64,000 bases of DNA from Acrasis kona. Its lineage: Eukaryota; Heterolobosea; Eutetramitea; Acrasida; Acrasidae. Positions 12,804 to 23,357 of the stretch are shown here, piece by piece. Where the stretch lies: NCBI GenBank assembly GCA_026419775.2, contig JAOPGA020001133.1:1-64000 (forward strand), given 5' to 3'. The translations under genes were made by a program, and so were the position numbers. The notes below the pieces were generated by a model. That model did not search any database. It was not told the DNA's origin and was given only the letters and a program-made list of their open reading frames with translations. Each line of letters opens with the position of its first letter. Within the stretch, counting starts at the first letter, position 1.

Positions 12804-13694
12804 ATGTCAGAGTCAACACTTCGTAACAGAAAAGACAAAGCATCTTCTGAAAAAGAGGAACCAAAAACTAGAAGCAAGAATGAAGTTTTAGAGGAATCAA
12901 AGAAAAATATGAGTGGTTCGTGAAAATTCAATATAACGCTTTAACATTATTAGAAACAGAAACACTAGTTTCACAAATGGAAGCCCATTCGAGAACCGAA
13001 AACAAGATTGTCAGAGTAAGTTGAATTGTTCCGGTTGATGACGTTCTTAGTGGTTTTTGTGCTTTATTTGCATCCTATGTTCTTTAGGTAACATGTGGAT
13101 TGAATATACTGTCAACAATATGAAGATGTTCACAAAATTTGGAGGAACCGCAAATGTAATGAGTTCCATACTGTAAGATTATTTTTTTCATGTGAAAGCC
13201 TAACTATTAGATTTTTATTGTTGTCAGCAACATCACTAAATCTGCGAAGAGTTCAGATTAAGAACCACGAATCTTTATCAAAAGAGGGAAAAATTAACAT
13301 TCAGGACATTATAAAAAAGAGGAGTATTACTGAGGTCGAAACTGAAGTTGGACTTTTAAAAAAACTGCGCATAACAGATTTTTTAAGAAGTTGGCCAACA
13401 CTACTTTTGTGCTCAGTCCCTGCTATACTTGTTCTCAATCAATACCTATTCAATTTCGCAACATTTACCGTGTTTGAGCTGGCCATGCCCTTCGTTTTGT
13501 TCGTTTTGGCAGTTATGATGGAGGTACACCGTTCTCACACAATTATCAACAGCTAACTTTTTTAGATGGTGTTCATGGTCATTGAAGATAATGATTTGGA
13601 GGTAAACAAGACCCACCAGAGTGTTTATGAGATGAAGTTGATGCACAAATACTTTGACGAACACGAGCATAAAATGAAAATCTTAGGAGAATAA
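12804..13694 (+). CDS. Four-transmembrane protein of unknown function
   Basis: Five exons (12804-12915, 12954-13015, 13051-13172, 13211-13523, 13566-13694) give 738 nt, 245 residues. The N-terminus is charged and disordered (MSESTLRNRKDKASSEKEEP). Hydrophobic helices follow: WFLCFICILCSLGN, SSILFLLLSATSLN, then after a basic cytosolic loop WPTLLLCSVPAILVLNQYLF and FELAMPFVLFVLAVMME, with a short charged tail ending in KMKILGE. The introns are 35-43 nt and each is required to keep the frame. I do not recognise the family; small multispan ER or vesicle proteins look like this. No catalytic motif is seen. Confidence 0.65.
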
Positions 13695-13987
13695 CCACTT
13701 AACATTTAACATAAATCAATGTATTTAATTTAATAAAAAGATAGTTACATTCTTAAGTACTAGTTATATCACAAAATAATGTCCGTCTAATCAATATTCA
13801 ATTTCATGCTATGTGTCAATGCTGTTTGTTATGATGTACGCCTGCCCAGGGCACAATGAAACAAACTGTACCCCCATCAAATGTGTCTTTCTTGATCTTT
13901 TAAGGCTGTGTACTCTGTCAACCAACTAGACCAACCAAACATATATATTTCGTTGCGCCATCCTATTAGACAGGGGCTGAAGCTGTT
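13695..13987. other. Intergenic region upstream of the TLK gene
   Basis: About 290 bp between the stop of the four-TM gene and the TLK start. An AATAAA-like signal lies just after the upstream stop (near 13733). I see no open frame or repeat. Confidence 0.4.
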
Positions 13988-16570
13988 ATGAATAATCACG
14001 ATGAACATAATAGTGGCAATTCAAACTCATTGCCAGATAGACCAAAAGAAGGAGGGTCATCATCCAATGATACTGGCGACAACAAAAAGAAGCGAAGAAG
14101 GTTTACTGTCGAGGAAGATAACAGAATCATGGAGGTAATGCTGCATAAATAAAAAATTCCTACTAATTCTCAAGGGTGTGCAAAAATTTTATAACAAGAC
14201 AAGAGGAACAGTAGATTGGGAGAAGTTGGTCAAGTGGGGGACTTTTGATCGTACTAAGGATCAGATTAAGGCGCGCTATGGAGGTCATTTAAAAGCAGCA
14301 GCGAGAGGTTCACCGGGACCTTCTCATCCTACATTAGATCAGATGCAATTACAGCAAAATCATAACCTCCACGAAGTTGCTACGCCTCAATCGCCCATCA
14401 TGAGTTACGATTTTGACCACGTAAGCTTTCAGTTAACGATTTCACGTATCACATTATAAGCACACTGATAATGAAGACGTTCAACCTCCAGCCAAAAAAC
14501 AAAAAACCATTAGCGAATACTTACCAGGAATTAAGCGCGAACTTCCCACTATGAGCCTTCAATTGATTAATTCTCCTCGCAAACAAAACATTCACTCCTC
14601 CGGTACTCCAAACGGGCAACAACTAAACGTTCCTCAAACTCATCAATACAACATGACTCCAGGTACACCCAGTCGGTTAGGAGGAGGTATCGGCACCATG
14701 CCACCATCTAGTAATTCCAACTCTAGCAATTCCACAAGTCAAAGCTTCCAGGACGCCCTGCTCCAAACAACAAATGTTGTTCATCAATCACCCTCCTCTC
14801 CTGTACATCAATACCATCAAGATCAACAACAGCAGCAACGTTCAGCAGAGCAACATCCTGACGCCGGTGACATTATTAGAAGTCTAAAGAGAGAATTAGA
14901 GCTCAAACAGTCACAAATAGTGGACCTGGAAACAAAAAGAAGAGACTTGGAAGAAAAGAACAACATGTTATTACAAAACTTCAAGGAACATCAAACAAAG
15001 GAAGCCGACTGGAGGACAGCATACAGAAACGCACTGATAGAAATGCTCAAGGACAGAACGGAAAGAGAAAGAAAGGAGGACAAGAGAATAGTGGACGAGA
15101 ATACGATCCGCGTCGGAACCATCACCTATCAAAAAGCAGTCGACGTTTACGAAGTATGGCAAGATGGAGAGTTGTTCATTGATTTGGAAAGAAGAGCCAC
15201 CAAAGTATGTTTTCGACTTTTCATTTTCATCATCATCATCATCACGATCATAGTTGACCGAAGAAAAGGACCGAATCGAAAAGATGAAGAAGAATGTACA
15301 AAAAGAAAGATTGAACTACAAAAAGGACAAGGACACGCCGCATCAATCCGAAAGACAACAATCCGATCGTTTACATGGCTTGGCAGAACAAGAAGAGATT
15401 TTCAAACTTCGACTGGCCAATCTCAAGAAGGAAGAAGCAGCGCTCAACATTGAACGAGACAAGATGCAAATCGACAAGAGCATACAAATCAGAGAGATCA
15501 AGAGGATCAGAGATCAAGATCGATCCCGGTTCAACAACATGCCAATCATCAAGGATCGTTACATGTTACTGAAGATGTTGGGCAGAGGAGGCTTCAGCGA
15601 AGTTTACAAGGCATACGATCTACAAGATTTGAAAATCGTTGCGTGCAAGATACATCAACTCAACACAAATTGGCGCGAACATCGAAAAGAGAATTACATC
15701 AAACACGTATTCAGAGAATGTCAAATTCACAAATCGGTCCATCACCCTCGTCTCATCCAAATGTTCGATACGTTTATTTTCGACAATAACACTTTTGTAA
15801 CGGTGCTCGAGTATTGTAACGGAAACGATTTGGATTTGTACATCAAGAAACATCAGAGGATACCAGAGAAGGAAGCCAAAGCGGTCATGATGCAGGTATT
15901 TAGCGGCCTCAAGTACATGAACGAACAAAAACAAAAAATCATTCATTTCGATTTGAAGCCCGCCAACATTCTATTTTTAGATGACGGTCAAATCAAGATT
16001 ACTGATTTTGGATTGAGCAAAATCATGGAAGAAGAGGATGCCATAGAGCTCACCAGTCAGGGCGCAGGTACGTATTGGTACTTGCCGCCCGAGTGTTTCG
16101 ATTTGGGAAAGATACCGAAGATTTCTCCCAAAGTGGACGTGTGGAGCGCTGGAGTGGTGTTTTATCAAATGTTGTATGGAAAGAAGCCTTTTGGAAACGA
16201 ATTGTCTCAGCAAAAGATTTTGAGCGAGAGGACCATCGTGTATGCCACCAGCGTTGAATTTCCGGCAAAGCCACAGGTTAGCGAGGAGTGCAAAGCATTT
16301 ATAAGAAAGTGTTTGACTCATGATAAAGATCAGAGACCTGACGTGTGGACCTTGTACAATGATGCGTATTTGCGGTCGGGAAAGGTTAGCGGCTCTTCCT
16401 CCACGGGCGGTAGTGGCAGCGGTAGTGGAAGCAACAAGATGTTGGCGCCGCCGAGCAGTAATTTTAGTCAACATAACATGACCGGTAATCACAACAATAA
16501 CATGACTAGTATGATAAACTTGTTAAATAACAACACAAGCACCAGCAGTGACGGAGAATATGTTGGCTAG
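13988..16570 (+). CDS. TLK: Tousled-like kinase with N-terminal Myb/SANT-like domain
   Basis: Four exons (13988-14134, 14175-14420, 14461-15204, 15254-16570) give 817 residues. Residues ~38-95 form a Myb/SANT-like helix set ([31 protein letters not shown]). [10 protein letters not shown] motif resembles the KISDYF motif of animal TLKs. Gln-rich and coiled-coil regions (~290-470) precede the kinase (~482-755): [41 protein letters not shown] and [13 protein letters not shown], the last typical of TLKs. TLKs phosphorylate the histone chaperone Asf1 in S phase through coiled-coil oligomers. The Myb-like domain is not part of animal or plant TLKs as I know them. The C-terminus is Ser/Gly/Asn-rich. 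The HRD arginine is Phe here (HFD), close to the HYD of other TLKs. Confidence 0.92.
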
Positions 16571-16628
16571 AGAAATATTCCTCTTTGGAAGGGGTCAAGT
16601 TTCGTGATTGTAATTTATTTGTAAAAGA

Positions 16629-19067
16629 TTATTTTTTACTGTTTAACAAGTCTATTAAATTTTGGAACTTTTCCTTTTGAGCGCTCAACTTGTTGACCAC
16701 GTCAGTCAATCCCTCCTTGTGCCTCTTCAATTTGGCCATTTGAACGCCCATCAACTCCTTCAACTTGTCATTTCCCATCTCCGTAAAATGAACCCTTACA
16801 GCATTATCCATTTCGGTGAATATTGGGTTCAAAAAGAAGGCATTGTATTTGGCTCTAATATACTTTACAAATAACAACCTAACGCCAGCGAATAACTTGG
16901 CGGCGACCGTTTTGATTCTCTGACACCTCTCCGCCGTTAATTCTCTACTTCGATCCTGATTAATCAAACTCAATTTATCCAAGCTCTCCTCAGTAATGCT
17001 CTGCACCCTCTTGATGGTATCTTGCTTTTGTGGATTCAACAAGTCATATTCCATCGTTTGCGCCACGCTACAATATTGCATCAAATCCCAATCCATGATT
17101 TTGGTAAATGTATCAAATTCATCATCCGTTTTCGCTCTCACGCTCACCAACACCGAATTGATGAATTTCTCGCTCGTCGATTGTAATTCATCAAAGAATC
17201 CCTTGTAACGCTCCATGTTCTTATCGGCGCTCATGTAGTCAACCACAATTTTGAACAAACACGTCATGATGAATTTACTTCGATTCATCAACACTTGGAT
17301 CAACGGTTGGAAAATACTTTTACATTTCTTTTGTGCCAAATCAGATGCGCCTCGGTCATAATCAGGAATGGTATGTAACGAATTGAGACCGATGGTGACC
17401 GCAACTTCGTCGTCGGATGTGTGCGGGAATTCTTGACTGTGAGCGACGATTTCGAATTCCGCCAACAATCGTTCCAATTGGGATCCTCCGTACAGTTTGT
17501 ATTGTGAATTTCTGATGCGTAGATCCAAATCATAATTGGGCCACGAAGTACACGTCGATTCCTTCTTTTCTTCCTCTAGCGTATATCCATTCTTCATCGT
17601 GTCGAATAAATTAGTTCCGTTGAGCGCAGCCGATACGTTCGTAATGTAAGTGTTGATGATCTTTACTGCCGCTTGTTCCAAATTATCATTCTTGACTTGG
17701 TCCATTTCGTGCGTGATTTTTTCCAATCGGACTTTTCGATGTTGTAATGCTTCTTCCATCTTGTTGAGAATGGGAACCAAACATTCCTTGTATCGATTGT
17801 TTAGGATGGTTTCCAAATGTTTTTTCAAATTAAAGAATCCCAAACAGTGTTTGTATTTCTGGTCGAATCCAACTCTGCACAAATGTTTGTAATCTTCAAT
17901 GTATGTGTCTAGGATGCGCCTCTTGAATTCTTCTTCTGCTAATTCTCTTGCGTCGTGTCCTGATGGTAACGATACGAAAAATAATTGTTTTCCGTTGAGG
18001 TGTCCGTCGGCGGAAAGGTATCCGTCCACTTCCTCCTTGTTGCGGAATTGATTGATGCGATTGTTGAATTTCGTGGTGACGATGATGGTGCGTTCTAATT
18101 GTGAATCTACTTTTTGGATCATGGGCCTGACTGTTGTGTTGCACCATTCCACTGTTGATTGTTCCAAACATACAATGACACGATGTGAGGGTTCGATGAG
18201 CTTGAGCACCATCTTTGCGATTTTCGGAGATAATGGATCGTTTGTTCCTTTTCTGAAACCTGGAGTGTCGTAAATGGTTAGGTTGGCGCAATACTTGTAT
18301 TTGACTCTGAGGATGATGGGAACGCTGCTGACGTCAGTCTTGCCGCATAATGCTTCCGTTCTTCTCCTTAGTTCTGATTCGATTTTTTGTACTGGTGTGG
18401 GTTTGTCCTCTAGTGCTTTTAAATCCTCCGTCCAAAATACACAGTGAGGTTTGTCGTAAGATCCGTCGTTCATCATTTGTAGGATTAATGGCCTTCTTGT
18501 TCCTATTTGTGTGTCGATGGTGTTGAATTGGAATCCTAAAAGTGCTTCTACGAATGATGATTTCCCGTCGGACTGCATTCCTACCACCACTAGCTCTGGG
18601 AAATGAATGTCTATTCTATGTTCATTTGCAATGGCTTGTAGGTCATTAAAGTATGTGTACATGTCTCTGTTTTCTTTAAAGTTGTGAACTAGATCCTTTC
18701 CCATGCGCTCCCTTTCTTCTTTGGCCATTTGTTCCGCCTTGACTTCATTCTTCTTTTGTTGGTCCTTCTTGGAACTGGATGGTTGTTGTTTGGTTGATGG
18801 TGACATGACGTATTCTTGACTGGATGTGTTATGTTGACTGGACGTCTCAACAAATGATGCTGAGAATGATGTATTGTATGTGTAGGTGGTGCTGTCGAAA
18901 TTGTCTTGAGTGGTATTGATGGGTTGTTCTTGAGAGAAGGATAGATCTTGACTGCCTTGATTGTCGTCTTGAAAGTCGTCGTAAGAAGACATTGGTACTG
19001 TCGCTAACGCAAGCTTTTTACTCTTCTTATTCTGGTCAGAACCTATCGCATCTGATTTTCTCTTCAT
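16629..19067 (-). CDS. Dynamin-family large GTPase
   Basis: A single exon of 812 residues. After a disordered, Ser/Gln-rich first ~120 residues comes the dynamin GTPase: G1 VVGMQSDGKSSFVEAL, the G2 region TRRPLIL, G3 YDTPGF and G4 TKFN (TKxD in classic dynamins, so the Asp is changed). The remaining ~450 residues are helical, fitting the middle/stalk and effector (GED) regions, with a coiled-coil end (LKRHKEGLTDVVNKLSAQKE). There is no PH domain or proline-rich tail. Family members assemble on membranes and use GTP to constrict or tether them. The lack of a PH domain points to an organelle-type or soluble dynamin-related protein rather than an endocytic dynamin. It converges with TLK: the stop codons lie ~60 bp apart. 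Confidence 0.85.
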   Translation of the reverse strand: MKRKSDAIGSDQNKKSKKLALATVPMSSYDDFQDDNQGSQDLSFSQEQPINTTQDNFDSTTYTYNTSFSASFVETSSQHNTSSQEYVMSPSTKQQPSSSKKDQQKKNEVKAEQMAKEERERMGKDLVHNFKENRDMYTYFNDLQAIANEHRIDIHFPELVVVGMQSDGKSSFVEALLGFQFNTIDTQIGTRRPLILQMMNDGSYDKPHCVFWTEDLKALEDKPTPVQKIESELRRRTEALCGKTDVSSVPIILRVKYKYCANLTIYDTPGFRKGTNDPLSPKIAKMVLKLIEPSHRVIVCLEQSTVEWCNTTVRPMIQKVDSQLERTIIVTTKFNNRINQFRNKEEVDGYLSADGHLNGKQLFFVSLPSGHDARELAEEEFKRRILDTYIEDYKHLCRVGFDQKYKHCLGFFNLKKHLETILNNRYKECLVPILNKMEEALQHRKVRLEKITHEMDQVKNDNLEQAAVKIINTYITNVSAALNGTNLFDTMKNGYTLEEEKKESTCTSWPNYDLDLRIRNSQYKLYGGSQLERLLAEFEIVAHSQEFPHTSDDEVAVTIGLNSLHTIPDYDRGASDLAQKKCKSIFQPLIQVLMNRSKFIMTCLFKIVVDYMSADKNMERYKGFFDELQSTSEKFINSVLVSVRAKTDDEFDTFTKIMDWDLMQYCSVAQTMEYDLLNPQKQDTIKRVQSITEESLDKLSLINQDRSRELTAERCQRIKTVAAKLFAGVRLLFVKYIRAKYNAFFLNPIFTEMDNAVRVHFTEMGNDKLKELMGVQMAKLKRHKEGLTDVVNKLSAQKEKFQNLIDLLNSKK

Positions 19068-19256
19068 TTTTATTGTTTCGGTTTCCTGGATTTTGTTTTT
19101 CTAGAAATGGAACATTGTTTGACTTCCATCAAAAGTTGGATTTTTTAGGTCAACTAGAAGTTTTACAATAATATTCACAAGTCCTCCCAAAGATTTTCGG
19201 AGATAGACAAGACGTTGTTGGATTTAACAAGCAATACAAATTAATTTCAAATGCGT

Positions 19257-20528
19257 TTATTGTGTCATTGATTGTTGCTCAATCGTGGAAATTACATTAT
19301 TCAAAAATCCAGTCGCAGTTTCTCTTTTAAACAACGCTTTATCATACACAAGACTAAAACAAAGTTTATCATTAATACCATTACACAACAACAAGTAATT
19401 CATTCCCTCCGGCTGGTTACTACCAACAATGTGCATGTCCTTTATCGTATGCTCTCCATACTTTGTCGGAAATGGAAACATTCCAATGTTAGAAATGTTC
19501 ATCTCCACGTACCTCATCTTTTGTTCTTCGTATAGCTTGGCGAAAGACTCATCCAACGACATTTTTTCATCGGCTTTATCTATTGCGGAACTACAATGTT
19601 GATACGAACGACTGTCCACCATTCTATTTAACTCCTGTCTAATTTGTCTTGCTCTTTCCCAAAAGTCTTGTACGTCGACAGCTGTGCGTAAAACATCAAT
19701 AGCAATCAACATACCAACATGGTCGTCTCCAAGGTGAATGGAGTCAAGACGCTTTCTTACATTAAAGTCAACATCTATCTCGGTGCTTCGGCCACTTTTG
19801 CCAAGTTCCAACTCACAGGCTGCAATTATGGCGGAGCCAATTGTGGTTTTTTCGGTTTTACATTTATTGAGAATGGATGTTAATTGGATCTGCGACAGTA
19901 CAACACCGTTCCCCTTGAGATTAGTATCATCGTCCCAAGACAAACAGAATTTTTTATTCTTTGTTTCTTGAACAATTTCGTTTGCGATGGTCTCAATCAT
20001 ATCATCATCTGACTTTGAAGTGCCATTTGGGAACATTAATTCGGTGATGTTTGGTAAAGATACGAGCTCCTCAACTTCAATAAAGGGATTTTGGTAGTAA
20101 GATAAAAAATCTTTAACAAGTATCATGGCAGATGTTCCATCACCAATGCTGTGTGAAAATGTTATAACCAGCCTCTGTAATGTGGTTCCTTCAATTTGCA
20201 AAAGTGTAACGTTCCACATATAATTGTTTTGACTGTGCACAAAGGGAGTATCCAAACAGTTCTCAATGAAGCTTATGAAATCTGCTTCAGAAGTAGTTTG
20301 AGTTGAGAATGGTATCTCGTCATTGGTCAAACTAACGAACTCAAAATCATCTCCATCGCGAACGGCATCATACTTAAGGTTAGGGTGTCGCTTTATGAGG
20401 TTCGCCACTGCTTTCTTGGATTTGTCTAAGTCCAACGGTGGACCATTGACATCGCACCAGACGCACACATTCCAACGCATCTCTAAGCACCAATGCTCCC
20501 ATGTTCCAAGCACACGTTTCTCTGTCAT
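19257..20528 (-). CDS. Condensation-domain-like acyltransferase
   Basis: 423 residues counted from ATG 20526-20528; the open frame continues upstream only through non-ATG codons. The central motif FSHSIGDGTSAM matches HxxxDG, the catalytic motif of CoA-dependent acyltransferases of the condensation/BAHD/alcohol-acetyltransferase superfamily. The later DVDFNVRKRL and NISNIGMFPFP fit the strand-rich second half of that fold (DFGWG-like region not clear). The length is normal for one catalytic unit. It would transfer an acyl group from CoA to an alcohol or amine; the substrate is unknown. No signal peptide or membrane segment is seen. Confidence 0.65.
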   Translation of the reverse strand: MTEKRVLGTWEHWCLEMRWNVCVWCDVNGPPLDLDKSKKAVANLIKRHPNLKYDAVRDGDDFEFVSLTNDEIPFSTQTTSEADFISFIENCLDTPFVHSQNNYMWNVTLLQIEGTTLQRLVITFSHSIGDGTSAMILVKDFLSYYQNPFIEVEELVSLPNITELMFPNGTSKSDDDMIETIANEIVQETKNKKFCLSWDDDTNLKGNGVVLSQIQLTSILNKCKTEKTTIGSAIIAACELELGKSGRSTEIDVDFNVRKRLDSIHLGDDHVGMLIAIDVLRTAVDVQDFWERARQIRQELNRMVDSRSYQHCSSAIDKADEKMSLDESFAKLYEEQKMRYVEMNISNIGMFPFPTKYGEHTIKDMHIVGSNQPEGMNYLLLCNGINDKLCFSLVYDKALFKRETATGFLNNVISTIEQQSMTQ

Positions 20529-20621
20529 CTTCACTGTATGAGGTTTGTAGGATAACCCACACAAATTACATTGTATTACAATAGAAAAGTGATTAATAAA
20601 AAAATATTTTTAGAAATACAT

Positions 20622-20873
20622 TTATTCATCCAATTCTGCTTCTTCTTTAGATTCAGTTTGAATGTCCTTTGATCTTCGAGCCAAGTCACAATGTTTTTCG
20701 GATCCAGATTTCAAATTCGACCAATCGTCTAAAACATCAATGGCTTGTGATTGGGTCACTATCTTCGTAGTATAGTGGGTGAAAGAACTGAGTACAGTCT
20801 TCACGTAGCGAGTTGTAATTAAAAAGCATCGTTTAGACAGCCACTTATTAAATTAACAATACATGCGAAAACC
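20622..20873 (-). pseudogene. Small C-terminal coding fragment
   Basis: A frame without a good ATG reads RYVKTVLSSFTHYTTKIV, then QSQAIDVLDDWSNL, and ends in an acidic tail (KEEAELDE). It opens just downstream, on this strand, of a stop near 20850. It looks like the 3' end of a larger gene whose 5' part is missing or lies across the direct repeats at 20861-20930. No family is recognised. Confidence 0.3.
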
Positions 20874-20930
20874 CTGCTTTATATATAAGCCTTTATATTA
20901 CGGACCGGTAAAACTTACATGCGAAAACCC
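20861..20930. repeat. Pair of 14-bp direct repeats
   Basis: ACATGCGAAAACCC occurs at 20861-20874 and again at 20917-20930, separated by 42 bp that contain TTATATATAAG and a CGGACCGG core. On the minus strand the second copy is followed by GTAAGT. This could be a local duplication or target-site-type repeat around a small insertion. Confidence 0.5.
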
Positions 20931-21124
20931 AGCTGTAAGATGATGAGTCTATCGGATATGTGGAAATGTATTGATAAGTTTTAATAATTTATTTTGTAAA
21001 AACTTTTGTTTGCGTCGCTCATGATGGATGAGGTCGGAATCAATGTAACAAGTGGTAGTTAGAACGTTTTAAAAACTAGAGAATCACGCATTGTGACGAT
21101 TTGCCTATTAAAGGTCGGTTTTCT

Positions 21125-21180
21125 TTGGCCAAATATTTTGCCAAATATTTTGCAAAACATTTGACAAAATATTTGGCCAA
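21125..21180. repeat. Perfect 16-bp inverted repeat with internal tandem motif
   Basis: The left arm, TTGGCCAAATATTTTG (21125-21140), is the exact reverse complement of CAAAATATTTGGCCAA (21165-21180). The 24-base centre repeats the GCCAAATATTTT and GCAAAACATTT theme. It lies 11 bp upstream of a TATA-like box and ~60 bp from the next start codon, so it is a candidate palindromic operator or cruciform. Confidence 0.85.
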
Positions 21181-21190
21181 AAAAATATGC

Positions 21191-21198
21191 TATAAAAG
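21191..21198 (+). promoter_or_regulatory. TATA-like box
   Basis: TATAAAAG lies 44 bp before the ATG at 21242 and just after the 16-bp palindrome. It is the clearest TATA-type element I see in the window. Confidence 0.5.
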
Positions 21199-21241
21199 TA
21201 GAACTTCTTTACCACCAGTTCATTCATTTATTCAACAAACA

Positions 21242-22441
21242 ATGGCACGCCTACCTGTGGTTAGAAGGCTCAACAGAGTATGTTATAGTTAATCTTTTAC
21301 CTCATATTACTACTTTCATCAGAGACAACTAATAGAGACTTTGGCTTTGAGAGCAGCAATTGAACAAAAATACGCAAGAGACCAGGATCATCGAGACAAT
21401 AGCGAACTATCCATCAGAAACGCAAGGAACAGTCTTCAGCACCTTACAAAAATTCGTAACAGAAGAAACGGTGGCAACAATGCGAAGTGTTTACTTCAAG
21501 ATTTGGTTATCGATCTATACGACAAATTAAGTCGCCAAATACGATCCACCACGGCTACCATCACATACTCTAACTGCATTCTCAAGATACACTCCCACTA
21601 CTGTGGACCAGAACCACTCCCCACTCTACAAGGAGAAGATTTGTACCTCACCATCTTTCAACTCATCCTACATGACCTTCAAGAACATTGGTACAACGTT
21701 GACGGAGAAGATCGATCGAAGTACATCATCAAGAAAGATCAACACACAAATTACGACACCGATTCAGAACACGCGCACAACCTAATCCACAGAACAAATC
21801 TCACCTGCGAGGAATTCAAAAACAAGATTAACTTGGAAGTGCAAAAAGACTTCATGTATGAATTCATTCGCCTCAGGGCCCTCTATACATACGACAATGT
21901 AGACATGATTCAATCCATCGACGGTACCGCCATCGACCCCGAACTAAAGACGGCATTGTTGGACAAGTTAAGAGAAATCGTGAATGGAGGTGACCAACCA
22001 GTAGTACCCATCCTTTGCAGAACAAAGATTAAAGTCAGCATCACAGAAGACCAATTCAATGAGTTGAAGAAAAAAATGGTAAAAGACTTCCAAGCAAAGA
22101 GAAGGTTCGAACAGTGGGAGCAGTTTGCTCGTGGTGACAAGCTCACCCTTGTGAATCAAATCAGAGCAACGTTGGGCGATCCAATCTTCAAGAATGGCAT
22201 CACGTGTGTGGGTCAGAACTTTAATTTGATGAAGGACTACTTCAAAGAGAGACCGGGAGAACAATTAACGAGAATCGAAAAGATTAGACAAATTGTGATG
22301 AGATGTCCGGAGCTCATAACTCTTGTTCGTGCTGTGGTGAATCAGGATCAAACTTTATACAAATGTAGACCAGAGAACAACCAAATGTATGGCGACATGT
22401 ACGAAGAGACTATGGATTATTTGGAAACTACATTCTTGTAG
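21242..22441 (+). CDS. Orphan 384-residue protein
   Basis: A 12-codon first exon (21242-21277, MARLPVVRRLNR) joins across a 45-nt intron to 21323-22441; the spliced total is 385 codons including the stop. The protein is hydrophilic, basic at the start (RNARNSLQHL, KIRNRRNGG) and mixed alpha thereafter, with no signal peptide, TM helix, catalytic motif or repeats that I can name. Codon use is richer in C-ending codons than in the flanking accessory fragments, which suggests good expression. The upstream palindrome and TATA box suggest regulated transcription. Function unknown. Confidence 0.7.
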
Positions 22442-22508
22442 AATTAAAAACTAGTTTTATTTAATCAGTTCGAACTTTCTGTTGTTGTAGATAGAGCTTC
22501 GCTCACTG

Positions 22509-22778
22509 TTACGTTGAATATTTGACTTGATCCTTTTTGTAACTTTCGAAATGAAAGAAGACGTGAGCATTAATGTCCCGCGGAGAGACCACTTTGATAG
22601 CAACTTGTGCCATGTTGTTTGGATCTGTTTTGACCATAACTAGGTCCTCTCTTGAAATAGATCTCAAATGTTGACGATTCTTGTCGACTGTAAAATTTCT
22701 GTTAATGGTTTGAGTGTTATCAAGTTCTATCGAATCACACAAATATTCAAAATCAGCTGCGGCACTTTTCCATGGCCG
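22509..22778 (-). CDS. Hypothetical small protein or 3' exon
   Basis: The frame reads KSAAADFEYLCDSIELDN, then NRQHLRSISREDLVMVKTD, and ends in KKDQVKYST. It opens right after an AG at 22779 (likely splice acceptor), so it is probably a last exon; the first in-frame ATG is MVKTDP, late in the frame. No upstream exon could be placed. It has a beta-rich look, with no known motif. Confidence 0.3.
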   Translation of the reverse strand, partial: RPWKSAAADFEYLCDSIELDNTQTINRNFTVDKNRQHLRSISREDLVMVKTDPNNMAQVAIKVVSPRDINAHVFFHFESYKKDQVKYST

Positions 22779-22872
22779 CTATGGTGATGTGGTGAGGTGT
22801 AATCGTTTATTCCTGGTTTTCAAATTCTGCTCTCTTCTCGTTAAAAAAATCGTCTAAAAGTCTCTTTCATAA

Positions 22873-22986
22873 TAGACTTGGTTCCTTGAATCATTTAACT
22901 CAGATCAACTAGACTTGGTTCCTTGAATTGTTCAGCACGATCAACCATGTTAAGACTGTTAACTCATGCTGATCGTGTTAAGACTG
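22873..22986. repeat. Short tandem/direct repeats
   Basis: TAGACTTGGTTCCTTGAAT occurs at 22873-22891 and 22910-22928 (period 37). TGTTAAGACTG occurs twice just after (about 22948 and 22976). CACGATCA near 22936 pairs with TGATCGTG near 22970. The block is non-coding. Confidence 0.55.
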
Positions 22987-23026
22987 CTTAAACTCAAATA
23001 AAATTCAAAAAAAAATGTTTATTTAT

Positions 23027-23293
23027 CTACAGAACTTGACTGAACGTATTCATGTACGACTCTTCGACCTCAGGAGCATCGGTTCTAGAAATAACAAACC
23101 CTTCAAACTCTCTTCCGGGCTTTTTCTGATATAAAGCGAACGAGCTTTCATCACTATTGGCGTCATCAGGAACTTTGATTGTGATGGACTGGTCGAACTT
23201 GACCTCAGAGTCACAAACACTTTCTTCTAGACCATACCCCTCTGGAATAGAGTCCTTCAATAGTGGAAAGGATAAGGAGTCGACGTGGAACAT
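23027..23293 (-). CDS. Hypothetical 88-residue protein
   Basis: The frame starts at ATG 23291-23293 (MFHVDSLSFPLLKDSIPEGY) and stops at 23027. It is acidic (DDANSDESSF; DAPEVEESY). The opposite strand is also open over much of this stretch, so the coding strand is uncertain. CDSEVKFDQSITI loosely echoes CDSIELDNTQTI in the fragment at 22509-22778, so the two may be diverged relatives. Confidence 0.3.
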   Translation of the reverse strand: MFHVDSLSFPLLKDSIPEGYGLEESVCDSEVKFDQSITIKVPDDANSDESSFALYQKKPGREFEGFVISRTDAPEVEESYMNTFSQVL

Positions 23294-23357
23294 GACAGGT
23301 GATGAAATGACAATGGCCAAATTATTGCAATATATGGGCCCGATTTTTCTTTTGCAG

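Noticed and set aside
15977-16492. Minus-strand frame of 171 codons
   Set aside because: Antisense shadow of the TLK kinase domain.
22930-22990. Inverted CACGATCA/TGATCGTG pair as a transposon end
   Set aside because: Too short and no matching partner or transposase nearby; kept only as a repeat.
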